Shown: positions 36,167-45,987 of the stretch, piece after piece
Numbering within the stretch: position 1 is the stretch's first letter
How the letters are laid out: each line of letters opens with the position of its first letter
Assembly (NCBI GenBank): GCA_963677755.1
Contig: OY782506.1
Location: 868,001 to 932,000 of the forward strand
From: JAIOSF01 sp963677755
GTDB taxonomy: Bacteria; Campylobacterota; Campylobacteria; Campylobacterales; Arcobacteraceae
DNA: 64,000 nucleotides
Direction: 5' to 3'
The notes under the pieces: model-generated
Database searches by the model: none
What the model saw: the letters and a program-made list of their open reading frames with translations, nothing else
What the model was told of the DNA's origin: nothing
Translations under genes and position numbers: made by a program

Positions 36167-36889
36167 TTAATTTTTTTCTTCACCATTAATTGTATTTAAT
36201 TTATAACCTAATCCAGAAATATTTTCAAGGAACTTCCCCAGCCCTTTTTTTCTTAAATTTTTTATAATAGTTCTTAATGCTGTTGAAGACATAGTTTCAT
36301 TAAAATTATACCATACCACTTGTTCTATTTGATTATAGGTTAATAGCTTGTTTTTATTATCTATTAATAAATCCATAAGTAACTTTTCTTTTTTGCTTAG
36401 TTTATAAGTAAATTCATTGTGAATGAGTTGTCCACTTGCTTTATCATATAATAAATTTTTATTAATATGAACTAAAATATTTGATACAAGATTTAAATAC
36501 CTTACTATTTTGTATAATGATTCTTTGAGTTTTTCAGCATTAATTGGTTTTATAATATATGATTGGATATTTAAATTTGCACATGAAAATAGATAATCAT
36601 TTGTTTTATATGCTGATATAACTATAATTGGTATAAAAATATTAGAAGCTCTAATTTGTTCAATAAGACTGATTCCATTTACCTCTGGCAATTCAATATC
36701 AGTTATGATAAGTTGGATAGTATTGTTTTTATAAATTTGTAAAGCTTCTTCTACACAATAAGCAGAAAAAACATTCTGTGAAAACATTTTTAGTGTTTCT
36801 GTTATCTCTTCATTTGTCTCTTTGTCATCTTCAATATATAAAATATTGACCTCTTGTAATAACTTTGAAAGTTCTATATTATTTAACAT
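36167..36889 (-). CDS. Response regulator with receiver and winged-helix domain
   Basis: 240 aa: receiver with EDDK, D64 in IITDIELPEVNG and YIIKPINAEK; output domain with LSKKEKLLMDLLI and VWYNFNETMSSTALRTIIKN, ending LENISGLGYKL, an OmpR-like winged helix. It is the first gene of the pair with the hybrid kinase at 35009 and divergent from the array at 37061. Confidence 0.88.
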   Translation of the reverse strand: MLNNIELSKLLQEVNILYIEDDKETNEEITETLKMFSQNVFSAYCVEEALQIYKNNTIQLIITDIELPEVNGISLIEQIRASNIFIPIIVISAYKTNDYLFSCANLNIQSYIIKPINAEKLKESLYKIVRYLNLVSNILVHINKNLLYDKASGQLIHNEFTYKLSKKEKLLMDLLIDNKNKLLTYNQIEQVVWYNFNETMSSTALRTIIKNLRKKGLGKFLENISGLGYKLNTINGEEKN

Positions 36890-37060
36890 TTAATCTAACT
36901 CTTCTTTCTTTAATAATTTATAATTATGACTAAAATAATATAATAATACATTGTAACACATTTTAGACACAATTTCAACACATTATTTATGTAGAATCTT
37001 TGACTTTAATAAAAAATAATAATAAATGATTTTATGTAAAATACTTGAAGGATAATTAAT

Positions 37061-37873
37061 TTGAAAAAATATAATAGATTAAAAGAGTTAACTATTTTAT
37101 ATGTTGAAGATGATATAGATATTAGTGAAGAGATTATAGATATTTTACAATTAAAAGTTAAAAAAGTGTTAAGTGCTTCAAATGGAGAAGAAGCTTTAAC
37201 AATATATAAAAATGAAAAAGTTGATATTATAATTACAGATATTCAAATGCCTATTATGGATGGATTAACTATGATACAACATATTAGAGAAGTTGATGAA
37301 GAGATTCCTGTTATTATTACATCAGCTTTCAATGAAACATCTTTTTTAAAACAAGCTATTGATTTACATGTTGATAAGTATATTGCAAAACCAATTGATA
37401 TTGGACAATTGTTAAGTGTTTTAAATAGAGCAAGCGAAGTGATATTTCAAAAAAGAGAGATAGAATCAAGAGATATCGTTATAAAAACTATTCTAGATAT
37501 GCACCCTTATTATTCAATAATTATTGATGAAAAAAAAATACAAAATATAAAAGTAGAACTTTTATCCTTTTTAGGTTATGAAAATAGTGAAGAGTTTTCA
37601 TTTAGTTCTGTGGAAAATAATGATAAATGTAAAGTTTTTAATTCAATTGAAGCATTAATAGAACTCATAGTCTTAATGAAAGAAAATAATTCAAAAGAAG
37701 AATTAATATGTTTAAAAACAAAAAATAAAGAGCAGATTGAATTTATTTTAAAACCATATTATTTTGAAGGTACAAATCTTTTTTTAATGGCATTTTTTGA
37801 AGAAAAAGAGATGAATTCTGAAGCTTTTAAAGGGTGTTTGTCTCATCCTACTTGTAAAAGTTGTAAGTTATAA
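37061..37873 (+). CDS. Receiver-domain protein with unusual C-terminus
   Basis: 270 aa. Residues 1-130 are a receiver (VEDDID, D60 in IITDIQMPIMDG, AKPID) nearly identical in pattern to that of the protein at 40169. After VLNRASEVIFQKREIESRDIV, where the other protein enters its kinase core, this one has about 120 residues of PAS-like alpha/beta sequence (MHPYYSIIIDEKKIQNI) and ends in a Cys-rich tail CLSHPTCKSCKL. The start is TTG at 37061 with AAGGA eight bases before it. It probably relays phosphate or binds a ligand; no output domain is recognised. Confidence 0.8.
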   Translation: MKKYNRLKELTILYVEDDIDISEEIIDILQLKVKKVLSASNGEEALTIYKNEKVDIIITDIQMPIMDGLTMIQHIREVDEEIPVIITSAFNETSFLKQAIDLHVDKYIAKPIDIGQLLSVLNRASEVIFQKREIESRDIVIKTILDMHPYYSIIIDEKKIQNIKVELLSFLGYENSEEFSFSSVENNDKCKVFNSIEALIELIVLMKENNSKEELICLKTKNKEQIEFILKPYYFEGTNLFLMAFFEEKEMNSEAFKGCLSHPTCKSCKL

Positions 37874-37887
37874 AAGTAGAAAAAAGG

Positions 37888-40176
37888 GTGGATAAAAATT
37901 TATATGTTAGATTAATATTTATACCCATACTTATTATTTTACTAACAATAGTGTCAATAACATTTTATAATATTACAGAATTAAAAAAATCAAAAAAACA
38001 ATTAATTGAAAAAATGACAAAAGACTTTATAGAACAAAATAAACAATTGGTCTATAACAAAGTTCATCAAACTGTTTTAGATATTGATTATCATAGAGAG
38101 CAGAATTTGCAATTATTGAAAAGTGATATTCAAGAGAAAATCGATCTTCTTATAAATGCACTTAATCATAATTATGAATACAATAAAAATAGAAAAAGTA
38201 CAAAAGAGTTACAAAAAGAGCTTTTAAATTTAATTAAAAGTCAAAATACAAAAGAGAGTAATAATTATGTCTTTGTACTTGATATAGCAGATGGAAAAGT
38301 ATTAGTTCATAATAATAAAAAACTGATTGGTACAAGTGTAAAAAATAAAACAAATATAAATGGAATACTGACTTTTGAATCAAAAGTTAATATATTAAAA
38401 ACACACAATAGTGCTTATCAAACATTATTTATTGCTAAACCAAATGAACCAAATAAACAGTTCGAAAAAATGGTCTATTTTAAAAAATATGAACCTTATA
38501 ATTGGATTATAGGAACAGGAAGTTATCTTGATGATAATGATAAAAAAATCAAAAAAAATATTGTTACAAAACTCAATAAAATTCAAACAGACTTAAAAAA
38601 TTATCTTTTCATCTCACGAATAGATGATTTCGCAGGTGGAGATGAGTTCTCGACAATGTTAGTTATGCCAAATAAAAAAGAATTAATAGGTAAAAAAATA
38701 TCCGATAAACAACAAGATGTTAAGGGTAAGTATTATAGAAAAGAGTATTTTGAAGCTTTAAAAAAAGATGGTGAAGCTTATGTCTCTTATTGGTATAAAA
38801 AATCCAATAGCAATGAAATAGGGAAAAAACTTTCTTATTTTTATTTATATGAGCCTTGGAATTGGGTTGTAAGTGCAGGATTTTATTTTGAAGATTTAGA
38901 ACAAGATATTAAAGAAAATGAAAAAATAATTGCACAAGAGATAAAAACTAAGTTAGAAAACGCTGTATATGTTAGTTTGATATTTCTTACAATTGCTATT
39001 GTATTGTTTTATACTTTTGCAAAAAATATTACAGAACAATTGAGAAAATATATTAACCAAATTGCAGAACAAAAAACCACATTTAGCTCGTTATTTGAAA
39101 ATACAACTGACGGTATTATGCTTTTAAAAGAGGGTGTTTTTTATGATTGTAATAGCGCAATCGTTAGTATGTTTGATTTTTCATCAAAGAGAGAATGTAA
39201 AAATAAAACTTTTGTGGAATTATCTCCTACTATACAGTATGCTAATCAAGATTCAGCTACACTTTCTGAAAAAAATATTCTTCAATGTATAGATGAAGGT
39301 TCTTCCCATTTTGAATGGTCTTTTCTAAAAAAAGATGGAGAAAGATTTGATACTGATGTTACTATGTCAAAAATTATTTTAGATGATGGTGATATTATTC
39401 ATGTTTTAATTAAAGATATTAGTGAACGAAAAAAATTAAAAAAAGAAGCACTACAAAAAGACTCTATTTTAATTCAACAATCAAAAATGGCAAGTATGGG
39501 TGAGATGATAGGAAATATTGCACATCAATGGAGACAACCTCTTAATGCTTTAGGCTTAACAATACAAAAAATAAAAATGTATTATGAAGAGGATATGTTA
39601 TCTCAAGAAGAATTAGATAAAGCTGTAGATAAAAGTAAAGTTTTGATTAATAAAATGTCAACAACAATTGACGACTTTAGAAACTTTTTTAGAATTGATA
39701 AAGTAAAACAAAAATTTAATATTAAAGATGCTATTCATGATACTATTGACCTAGTTGATGCTAGTTTAAAGAATAATCATATAAGTATTGATATAACACA
39801 AACAGACAAAGATATAGAATTTTTAGGCTATAAAAATGAACTTGAACAAGTGTTCTTAAACCTAATTAATAATGCAAAAGATGCTTTAGTGGAACAAAAA
39901 ATTCAAGATCCAAAAATTATTATGAAAAGTTTTCTAAAAGATAAATATATAGTTATTGAGATATTAGATAATGCAGGTGGTATTTCAAATAATATAATAA
40001 ATAATATCTTTGATCCATATTTTACCACCAAAGAGCAAGGTAAAGGGACAGGAATAGGTTTATATATGTCAAAAATGATAATCCAAAATAATATGTCAGG
40101 GACAATCATCGCCGAAAATAAATTAGATGGAGCTTGTTTTACAATCAAGTTAGATCAGGGAAAAATAGATGAATAA
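37888..40176 (+). CDS. Membrane sensor histidine kinase with two Cache units and a PAS domain
   Basis: 762 aa. Membrane span 7-27; two successive Cache units (NYVFVLDIADGKVLVHN to YEPYNWIIGTGSYLDD, and a second ending YEPWNWVVSAGFYFED); second span near 350-370; PAS domain about 392-515; kinase core with H546 in MGEMIGNIAHQWRQPL, NLINNAKDAL, DNAGGIS and GTGIGLYMS. The start is GTG at 37888, 14 bases after the upstream receiver gene. It overlaps the next gene by eight bases, so sensor and receivers form one unit. Confidence 0.87.
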   Translation: MDKNLYVRLIFIPILIILLTIVSITFYNITELKKSKKQLIEKMTKDFIEQNKQLVYNKVHQTVLDIDYHREQNLQLLKSDIQEKIDLLINALNHNYEYNKNRKSTKELQKELLNLIKSQNTKESNNYVFVLDIADGKVLVHNNKKLIGTSVKNKTNINGILTFESKVNILKTHNSAYQTLFIAKPNEPNKQFEKMVYFKKYEPYNWIIGTGSYLDDNDKKIKKNIVTKLNKIQTDLKNYLFISRIDDFAGGDEFSTMLVMPNKKELIGKKISDKQQDVKGKYYRKEYFEALKKDGEAYVSYWYKKSNSNEIGKKLSYFYLYEPWNWVVSAGFYFEDLEQDIKENEKIIAQEIKTKLENAVYVSLIFLTIAIVLFYTFAKNITEQLRKYINQIAEQKTTFSSLFENTTDGIMLLKEGVFYDCNSAIVSMFDFSSKRECKNKTFVELSPTIQYANQDSATLSEKNILQCIDEGSSHFEWSFLKKDGERFDTDVTMSKIILDDGDIIHVLIKDISERKKLKKEALQKDSILIQQSKMASMGEMIGNIAHQWRQPLNALGLTIQKIKMYYEEDMLSQEELDKAVDKSKVLINKMSTTIDDFRNFFRIDKVKQKFNIKDAIHDTIDLVDASLKNNHISIDITQTDKDIEFLGYKNELEQVFLNLINNAKDALVEQKIQDPKIIMKSFLKDKYIVIEILDNAGGISNNIINNIFDPYFTTKEQGKGTGIGLYMSKMIIQNNMSGTIIAENKLDGACFTIKLDQGKIDE

Positions 40177-41296
40177 AAAATATTTACGATTAAAAGAGTT
40201 AGTAGTTTTATATGTAGAAGATGAGATAGATGTGAGTGAAGAGATAGAAGATATGTTACGATTAAAAGTCAAAAAACTTTATAAAGCATCTAACGGACAA
40301 GAGGGCTTAGACCTTTATAACAAATATAGTGATATAGATGTTATTATTACTGATATCAAAATGCCAGAAATGGATGGTATTACGATGATTAGTAAGATTA
40401 GAGAATCTAATGAAACAATTCCCATTATAGTTACAACTGCTTTTAATGAAACTTCTTTTTTAAAACAAGCGATTGATTTACATGTGGATAAATATATTAT
40501 AAAACCAATTGATATGATGCAATTATTTTCTGTTTTAAATAGAGCAAGTGAAGTGATATTTCAAAAAAAAGAGCTTCAACAAAAAGATATAATGTTAAAA
40601 AATAGAGAAAAAATATATGCAATGGGTGAACTTATTGAAAATATTGCACATCAATGGAGACAACCTTTATCAGTAATTTCAACGGCTGCTAGTGGGATAA
40701 AGCTACAAAAAGAGTGTGGAACTTTAAATGATGAGTTTTTAGTACAATCCTGTGATTATATCAGTAGTAATACAGAAAAATTATCTGAAACAATAGAACA
40801 ATTTAGAGACTTTTTTGATGATAACAATGAGGAAGAAAAAGAGTTTAATTTAAAAGGTGTAATTTTAGATTGTTATCATGTTGTTAAAGATTCTTATGAA
40901 GACAAAAAGATTGATTTAGTATTGAATTTAGATGATTACATTGTTCATGGAGTAAAAAATAACTATATTCAAGTTATTTTTACAATATTAGTAAATGCTA
41001 AAGATATTCTTGTTGATAAAAAAAACAATGATGAAAAAAAATATATTTTTATTGATTTAAAAAATAATAAATTATCAATAAAAGATAATGCAGGGGGTAT
41101 TAAAGATGAATATCTCTCTAAAGTTTTTGAACCATATTTTACTACAAAACACCAATCACATGGTACAGGTTTAGGTTTATACATCGTGCATAAAATTGTG
41201 ACACAATACTTACAAGCAAGTATAAAAGTTCAAAATACAGAATATACATATGAAAATCAAGTATATAACGGTGCAGAATTTAGTATTATTTTTTAG
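40169..41296 (+). CDS. Soluble REC-histidine kinase hybrid
   Basis: 375 aa: receiver with VEDEID, D62 in IITDIKMPEMDG and IKPIDM, then kinase core with H161 in MGELIENIAHQWRQPL, DNAGGIK and GTGLGLYIV. Its receiver matches that at 37061 almost throughout (AFNETSFLKQAIDLHVDKYI, then SVLNRASEVIFQK), which shows a recent duplication. Last gene before the island border. Confidence 0.88.
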   Translation: MNKKYLRLKELVVLYVEDEIDVSEEIEDMLRLKVKKLYKASNGQEGLDLYNKYSDIDVIITDIKMPEMDGITMISKIRESNETIPIIVTTAFNETSFLKQAIDLHVDKYIIKPIDMMQLFSVLNRASEVIFQKKELQQKDIMLKNREKIYAMGELIENIAHQWRQPLSVISTAASGIKLQKECGTLNDEFLVQSCDYISSNTEKLSETIEQFRDFFDDNNEEEKEFNLKGVILDCYHVVKDSYEDKKIDLVLNLDDYIVHGVKNNYIQVIFTILVNAKDILVDKKNNDEKKYIFIDLKNNKLSIKDNAGGIKDEYLSKVFEPYFTTKHQSHGTGLGLYIVHKIVTQYLQASIKVQNTEYTYENQVYNGAEFSIIF

Positions 41297-41316
41297 GTAT
41301 AATTTCAATAGATTGA

Positions 41317-41337
41317 GTTGGCGACCCCGTGTCGATT
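41317..41337. repeat. Left island junction: duplicate of the tRNA-Glu 3' end
   Basis: Sixteen bases identical to the 3' end of the tRNA gene at 51345, then one mismatch and four more matches. The rest of a tRNA is absent, so it is an attachment-site copy and not a gene. Confidence 0.82.
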
Positions 41338-41638
41338 TTAATTGTCCTTTATAAAGTCAGTATTTAAAGTATATTTATGGTGAATAATCATTTTGTACCG
41401 CTATTTGTACCGCAGCTATAATTGTCATTTTTTAAGGTTATTGCTACTAAAAATTATTACTACGAAAAGTACAATAAAACTAGTAGGTAGTCTATTTTAT
41501 TGCACAAGTAATTACTAGATTTAAAAGTGTCTATGATATTGCGGTCATTACATATATAATAACTAATACTATTTATATATCTTAAAATAAACTTATTTTA
41601 TGTGACAATTCATCTATTATTTTATGATATAATATAAG
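41338..41638. other. Non-coding left end of the island
   Basis: No gene is visible. It holds a pair of GTACCGC repeats (41391-41413) and, directly before sbcD, a TATAAT at 41628-41633. That box is only five bases from the sbcD ATG. Confidence 0.5.
41391..41413. repeat. Tandem TTTGTACCGC repeats, left end of the island
   Basis: TTTTGTACCGC (41391-41401) and ATTTGTACCGC (41403-41413) are 12 bases apart. The same word recurs at 51194-51204 near the other end, with an inverted variant at 51171-51182. Placement about 60-150 bases inside each junction suggests recombinase arm sites. Confidence 0.6.
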
Positions 41639-42829
41639 ATGAAAATTTTACATACATCAGATTGGCATTTAGGTCAAAATTTCATGGGAAAAAGTAGAGT
41701 AGAGGAGCATAGGGCTTTTTTATCTTGGCTTTTAGAAGTTATCAAAGAGAAAGAAATAAACCTATTACTTGTATCAGGTGATATATTTGATACAGGAACT
41801 CCTCCAAACTATGCACTTGAACTTTACTATAACTTTTTAAAACAATTATCTTTAATCAAAACTTTAAATACTACTATCATAACAGCTGGTAATCATGATT
41901 CTGTATCTACATTAAAAGCACCAAAACAACTTTTAGAAGTACTTAACGTACATGTAATAACAAGTGGTGATGAAGATGAAAATATTATTATACCTATTGA
42001 AAATAATCTAAATATTGAAGCTATTGTTTGTGCTGTTCCATACTTGAGAGATAGTGTAATTAGACAATCTTTAAGTGGTGAAACCGTAAGTGATAAAGAA
42101 AAACTTGTAAATAATGGTATAAAAGCTTTTTATGAAACTTCACATAAAACAGCACTTGAAATAAAAGAAGATAAAAATATTCCAATAATAGCTATGGGAC
42201 ATCTTACAACTGTAGGAAGTAGAACTAGTGAATCTGAAAGAGAGATTTATATAGGTGGAACACTTGATATTGGAGGTGATTACTTGGCTAGTCTTTTTGA
42301 CTATGTAGCTTTAGGACATCTTCACATCAATCAAACAGTTGGAAATGATCATGTAAGATATTCAGGTTCTCCTATACCTCTTAGTTTTAGTGAGTCTAAC
42401 AATACTCAAAAAGTAAATATTGTTACATTTGAAAACAAAGAATTAAGTGTGGAAGAGATAACAGTACCACTTTATAGAAAATTACAAGTTATAAAAGGTG
42501 ATAGTGAGACTATAAAAAAAGAGCTAAAAAAGGTAAAAGATAAAAATACTTGGATAGAAGTACATATAAAAGATGATAACCCAATGTATGTAAATACAGA
42601 GATAAGAGAACTTGCTGCAACTTTAGAACTTACTCTTTTAGCTGTAAAAATTGAAAAAAGTGATAAACAATTAAGAGCAAAAGAGTTAAAAGCTATAAGT
42701 TTAGATGAGCTTAGTATTGATGAAGTGTTTGAAAAAAGACTAGAACTTGAAGAAATAGAGGATAAAGAGTTTGAAAAAGAGCTTACCTTCACTTTTAAAG
42801 AGATAGCTTCAAAGGTGGTAAACTCATGA
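41639..42829 (+). CDS. sbcD: Exonuclease subunit SbcD (Mre11-type nuclease)
   Basis: 396 aa calcineurin-like phosphoesterase. Metal-binding motifs: HTSDWHLGQNF, VSGDIFDTG, ITAGNHDS, and GHLTT / ALGHLH with paired histidines. With SbcC it cuts hairpins and blocked DNA ends, and in phage infections can attack replicating phage DNA. The ATG has almost no ribosome-binding site and a -10-like box lies five bases before it. The stop overlaps sbcC by four bases. Confidence 0.92.
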   Translation: MKILHTSDWHLGQNFMGKSRVEEHRAFLSWLLEVIKEKEINLLLVSGDIFDTGTPPNYALELYYNFLKQLSLIKTLNTTIITAGNHDSVSTLKAPKQLLEVLNVHVITSGDEDENIIIPIENNLNIEAIVCAVPYLRDSVIRQSLSGETVSDKEKLVNNGIKAFYETSHKTALEIKEDKNIPIIAMGHLTTVGSRTSESEREIYIGGTLDIGGDYLASLFDYVALGHLHINQTVGNDHVRYSGSPIPLSFSESNNTQKVNIVTFENKELSVEEITVPLYRKLQVIKGDSETIKKELKKVKDKNTWIEVHIKDDNPMYVNTEIRELAATLELTLLAVKIEKSDKQLRAKELKAISLDELSIDEVFEKRLELEEIEDKEFEKELTFTFKEIASKVVNS

Positions 42830-45800
42830 AGATATTAAAAGTACGCTTACTAAATATAAACTCCCTAAAAGGAGAGTTCGATATAGATTTTGAAAAGTTT
42901 CTGAAAGATGAGTCCTTATTTGCTATCACTGGACCAACAGGTGCAGGAAAAAGTACGATACTAGATGTCATCACTTGTGCTATGTATGGAAGAACTGCCC
43001 GACTTTCAAATCCAAACGAACTTATGAGCCGTCATACTGGTGAGTGCTTATGTGAAGTGGAGTTTGAAGTAAAAGGTAAATCTTATAGGTCATCTTGGAG
43101 CCAAAAAAGAGCTAGAAATAAAGCTGATGGAAACTTTCAAAGTGCAAAGATGGAGATAGTCAACCTAGATGAAAATGAGATACTAGAATCATACCTTTCA
43201 AAAGTGCCAAAGGTAGTTGAAGAGATATCAGGATTAGACTTTGCTAGGTTTATACAATCAATGATGTTAGCTCAAGGTTCGTTTGATGCCTTTTTAAAAG
43301 CAGGTGAAAATGAACGCTCAACATTACTAGAAAAGATGACGGGTACATATATCTATAAGCAAATATCACAAGAGATTTACGAGACATATTCATTAAAGAA
43401 AAAAGATATAGAACTTGATGAAAATTCTCTAGGAAGTATAGAGTTACTAGAACCTGAGATAGTAAAAGAAAAAACAGAACAACTCGAACTTAGTAAAAAA
43501 CAAAAAAAACAGCTTGATACACAAGAGAGTGAACTAAAAAAGATAGCTTCATGGCTTGAAAACTTAGCTAAACTTGAAGCTGATGATAAAAGATATACTT
43601 TAGAGTTTGAACAAATAAGTAAAGAAAAAGAGAATAAAAAAGAGCAGTTTACAAAACTAGCTTTAGCAAACAAAGCTTTAAGAGTACAACCCCTATATCA
43701 AGAGAGAAGTCAGCTTTTAAAAACTATACAGATACAAGCAGAACAATTAAAAAACACTATAGCAGAACAAGAGCAGTTAAAAAAAGATATAGAGACACAA
43801 ACAAAAGAGTTCACTACTACACAAGAGCTTTTAAATAAAGAAAAACAATCTTATAAGCAAAATACAAAACTACTAAAAGAGGTAAGAGTTCTACAAACAC
43901 GGATACAAAATAAAAGAAGCTTGTATTCTGAACTAAATCAAAAGATAAAAGTATCACTTCAAGAGCTATCAAATATCTTCGAAGTAAAGCTAGAAGATAC
44001 TAGCCAAATAGAAAAACTGTTTGAAACATTCTCTTTAGATATGGCAAAAACAAAAGAGCAGTTTGATAAGTTGCTTATAGAGTATAGTGCTATAGAGGAG
44101 AAAACAAAAGATATAAACCAAAAAGAAAATGATACCAGAGAGAAGTTAAAGAAAAGTGAAACTCTTTTTGAGGCACTTAAAGAGTATGAATCTATACAAG
44201 TTAAAATAACACAAGAGCAAAACTTACTTGAGCAGTTTAGTAAAGAGATAGAAACAAAAACAAAACTAAACGATGAGAAGATAAAACTCATAAACCAAAT
44301 ACAACAAACTCTAAATACACTAAAACAGACAAGAGAGAAAGAGCTTCTCATAAAAAACTATGAGCAAGATAGAACTAAACTACAAGATGGGCAAGAGTGT
44401 TTTTTATGCGGGTCTAAAGAGCATCCATATATAAACCACTCCTTAAATATAGATACAGAGATAAACCAAACACTAGAGTCACTAAAAGAGCAAGATAGTT
44501 ATCTAGAAGAGCAAACAAAAGAGCAAAATAGTTTACAAACCTCTTTAGCACTACTAAACTCTAAGTATGAAAGCTCTACTGGTGAGCTAAAAAAACTAGA
44601 AGAGAGTAAAATTAGTATAGATGAACTATTTCAAACAAAAAACTTCAAAATAGAGCAAGACTCAAAAGCTACACTTGAAGAGAAAACCACTACTTATGAA
44701 CAAGAGCTAAAAGAGTATGTGATTTTGCGAGAGCAAAAAGAGACTTTACAACAACAAAAAGAGAAACTCCAAAATACTCTTTACAAAAAAGAGCAAAAAG
44801 AGCAACAGATAAAACAACAAATCAAATATATCAAAGAGCTACAAAAAGAGCAAGATACTATAAAAGATGAGGCAAACAAACTTCAAACTCAAAGTAAAAC
44901 TATCTTGGATATAGAAGATTTAGATGGTTTTGAAAAAACTATAGAAAACTCTATGCAAAGTATTGTAAAAAGTTATAACGATACACAAAATCTTCTCACA
45001 AGTCTTAAAACAAAAGAGGAGTCTTTAGAGAAGCAAATAACCCAACTACAGACAAAACAAAAACAAGACAATAAAAACCTAGAAACCACACAAGAGAGTT
45101 TTGACAATGCACTTAAAGAATATGGCTTCAACTCACAAGAGGAGTTTGAAAAAGCAAATCTGCAAAGCGAGGAGTTTGAAACTCTTACAAAGCTATGTAA
45201 AGATATAGAGCAAAGATACACACAAATTCAAACACTCAAAACAGATACAAATCAAAAACTAAAAGAGTATAAAGATTTAGAAACAAAATCAAACCCAAAT
45301 AAAAAACAACTTGATGAGGTAAATAAAGAACTACAAGAGCTTCAAAATAAAATAGATAAACTTCAAGAAACCATAGGAAGTATCTCAAAAGAGTTAGAGA
45401 TAAATACCCAAAATATAAAAAAATCAGAAGATAAAATCAAGCAACTTGAAAAGAAAAAACAAGCCTTCCAAGTATGGGTAAAACTAAACGATATGATAGG
45501 CTCAAGCCAAGGGGACAAATTCGCTAAATTCGCCCAAGGTATCACCCTAGACCAGCTAATCTACCTAGCAAATAAACATCTAGAGATACTTAGCCCAAGA
45601 TATGAACTCCAAAGAAACACAGAATCAAACAAACTCTTAGATATAGAGATAATAGACGGCTTCCAAGGAGACGTGGTAAGAGGGGTAAATACACTCTCAG
45701 GTGGAGAAAGTTTCATAGTAAGTCTATCTTTAGCCTTAGGACTTTCAAGTCTAGCAAGTCAAAAGATAAGTATAGATTCACTTTTCTTAGATGAAGGGTT

Positions 45801-45975
45801 TGGAACATTGGATAGTGATAGTTTAGAACTAGCACTAAATGCCCTAAATCAACTACAAAGTTCAGGAAAAATGGTAGGTGTGATTTCCCATGTGGAAGCA
45901 CTAAAAGAGAGAATTCCATTGCAGATAAAGGTACAACCTCGTGGTGATGGGACGAGTTTATTAAATTTAAATTAA
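42826..45975 (+). CDS. sbcC: Exonuclease subunit SbcC (Rad50-type ATPase)
   Basis: 1049 aa. Walker A GPTGAGKST from 36, long coiled coils on both sides of a zinc hook C525-x-x-C528 (ECFLCGSKEH), then the ABC signature NTLSGGESFIVSLSLALGLS and Walker B DSLFLDEGFGTLD. It pairs with SbcD. The 3' third uses C-ending and CTA codons (ATC, TAC, CTA, GAC) more than its neighbours downstream, which hints at a different history from the following genes. Confidence 0.93.
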   Translation: MKILKVRLLNINSLKGEFDIDFEKFLKDESLFAITGPTGAGKSTILDVITCAMYGRTARLSNPNELMSRHTGECLCEVEFEVKGKSYRSSWSQKRARNKADGNFQSAKMEIVNLDENEILESYLSKVPKVVEEISGLDFARFIQSMMLAQGSFDAFLKAGENERSTLLEKMTGTYIYKQISQEIYETYSLKKKDIELDENSLGSIELLEPEIVKEKTEQLELSKKQKKQLDTQESELKKIASWLENLAKLEADDKRYTLEFEQISKEKENKKEQFTKLALANKALRVQPLYQERSQLLKTIQIQAEQLKNTIAEQEQLKKDIETQTKEFTTTQELLNKEKQSYKQNTKLLKEVRVLQTRIQNKRSLYSELNQKIKVSLQELSNIFEVKLEDTSQIEKLFETFSLDMAKTKEQFDKLLIEYSAIEEKTKDINQKENDTREKLKKSETLFEALKEYESIQVKITQEQNLLEQFSKEIETKTKLNDEKIKLINQIQQTLNTLKQTREKELLIKNYEQDRTKLQDGQECFLCGSKEHPYINHSLNIDTEINQTLESLKEQDSYLEEQTKEQNSLQTSLALLNSKYESSTGELKKLEESKISIDELFQTKNFKIEQDSKATLEEKTTTYEQELKEYVILREQKETLQQQKEKLQNTLYKKEQKEQQIKQQIKYIKELQKEQDTIKDEANKLQTQSKTILDIEDLDGFEKTIENSMQSIVKSYNDTQNLLTSLKTKEESLEKQITQLQTKQKQDNKNLETTQESFDNALKEYGFNSQEEFEKANLQSEEFETLTKLCKDIEQRYTQIQTLKTDTNQKLKEYKDLETKSNPNKKQLDEVNKELQELQNKIDKLQETIGSISKELEINTQNIKKSEDKIKQLEKKKQAFQVWVKLNDMIGSSQGDKFAKFAQGITLDQLIYLANKHLEILSPRYELQRNTESNKLLDIEIIDGFQGDVVRGVNTLSGGESFIVSLSLALGLSSLASQKISIDSLFLDEGFGTLDSDSLELALNALNQLQSSGKMVGVISHVEALKERIPLQIKVQPRGDGTSLLNLN

Positions 45976-45987
45976 AAGGAGTTAAGG

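Noticed and set aside
41317..41337. A second tRNA gene at the left island border
   Set aside because: Only the CCA end, acceptor strand and a few T-arm bases match; the rest of a cloverleaf is absent. It is an attachment-site duplicate.
43377..45221. Several Ser/Phe/Cys-rich minus-strand frames inside sbcC
   Set aside because: They are mirror images of the Lys/Glu-rich coiled coil on the plus strand.
41639..45975. sbcCD as part of a new defence system by itself
   Set aside because: SbcCD is a common housekeeping nuclease; its presence in the island is noteworthy but its function is already known.
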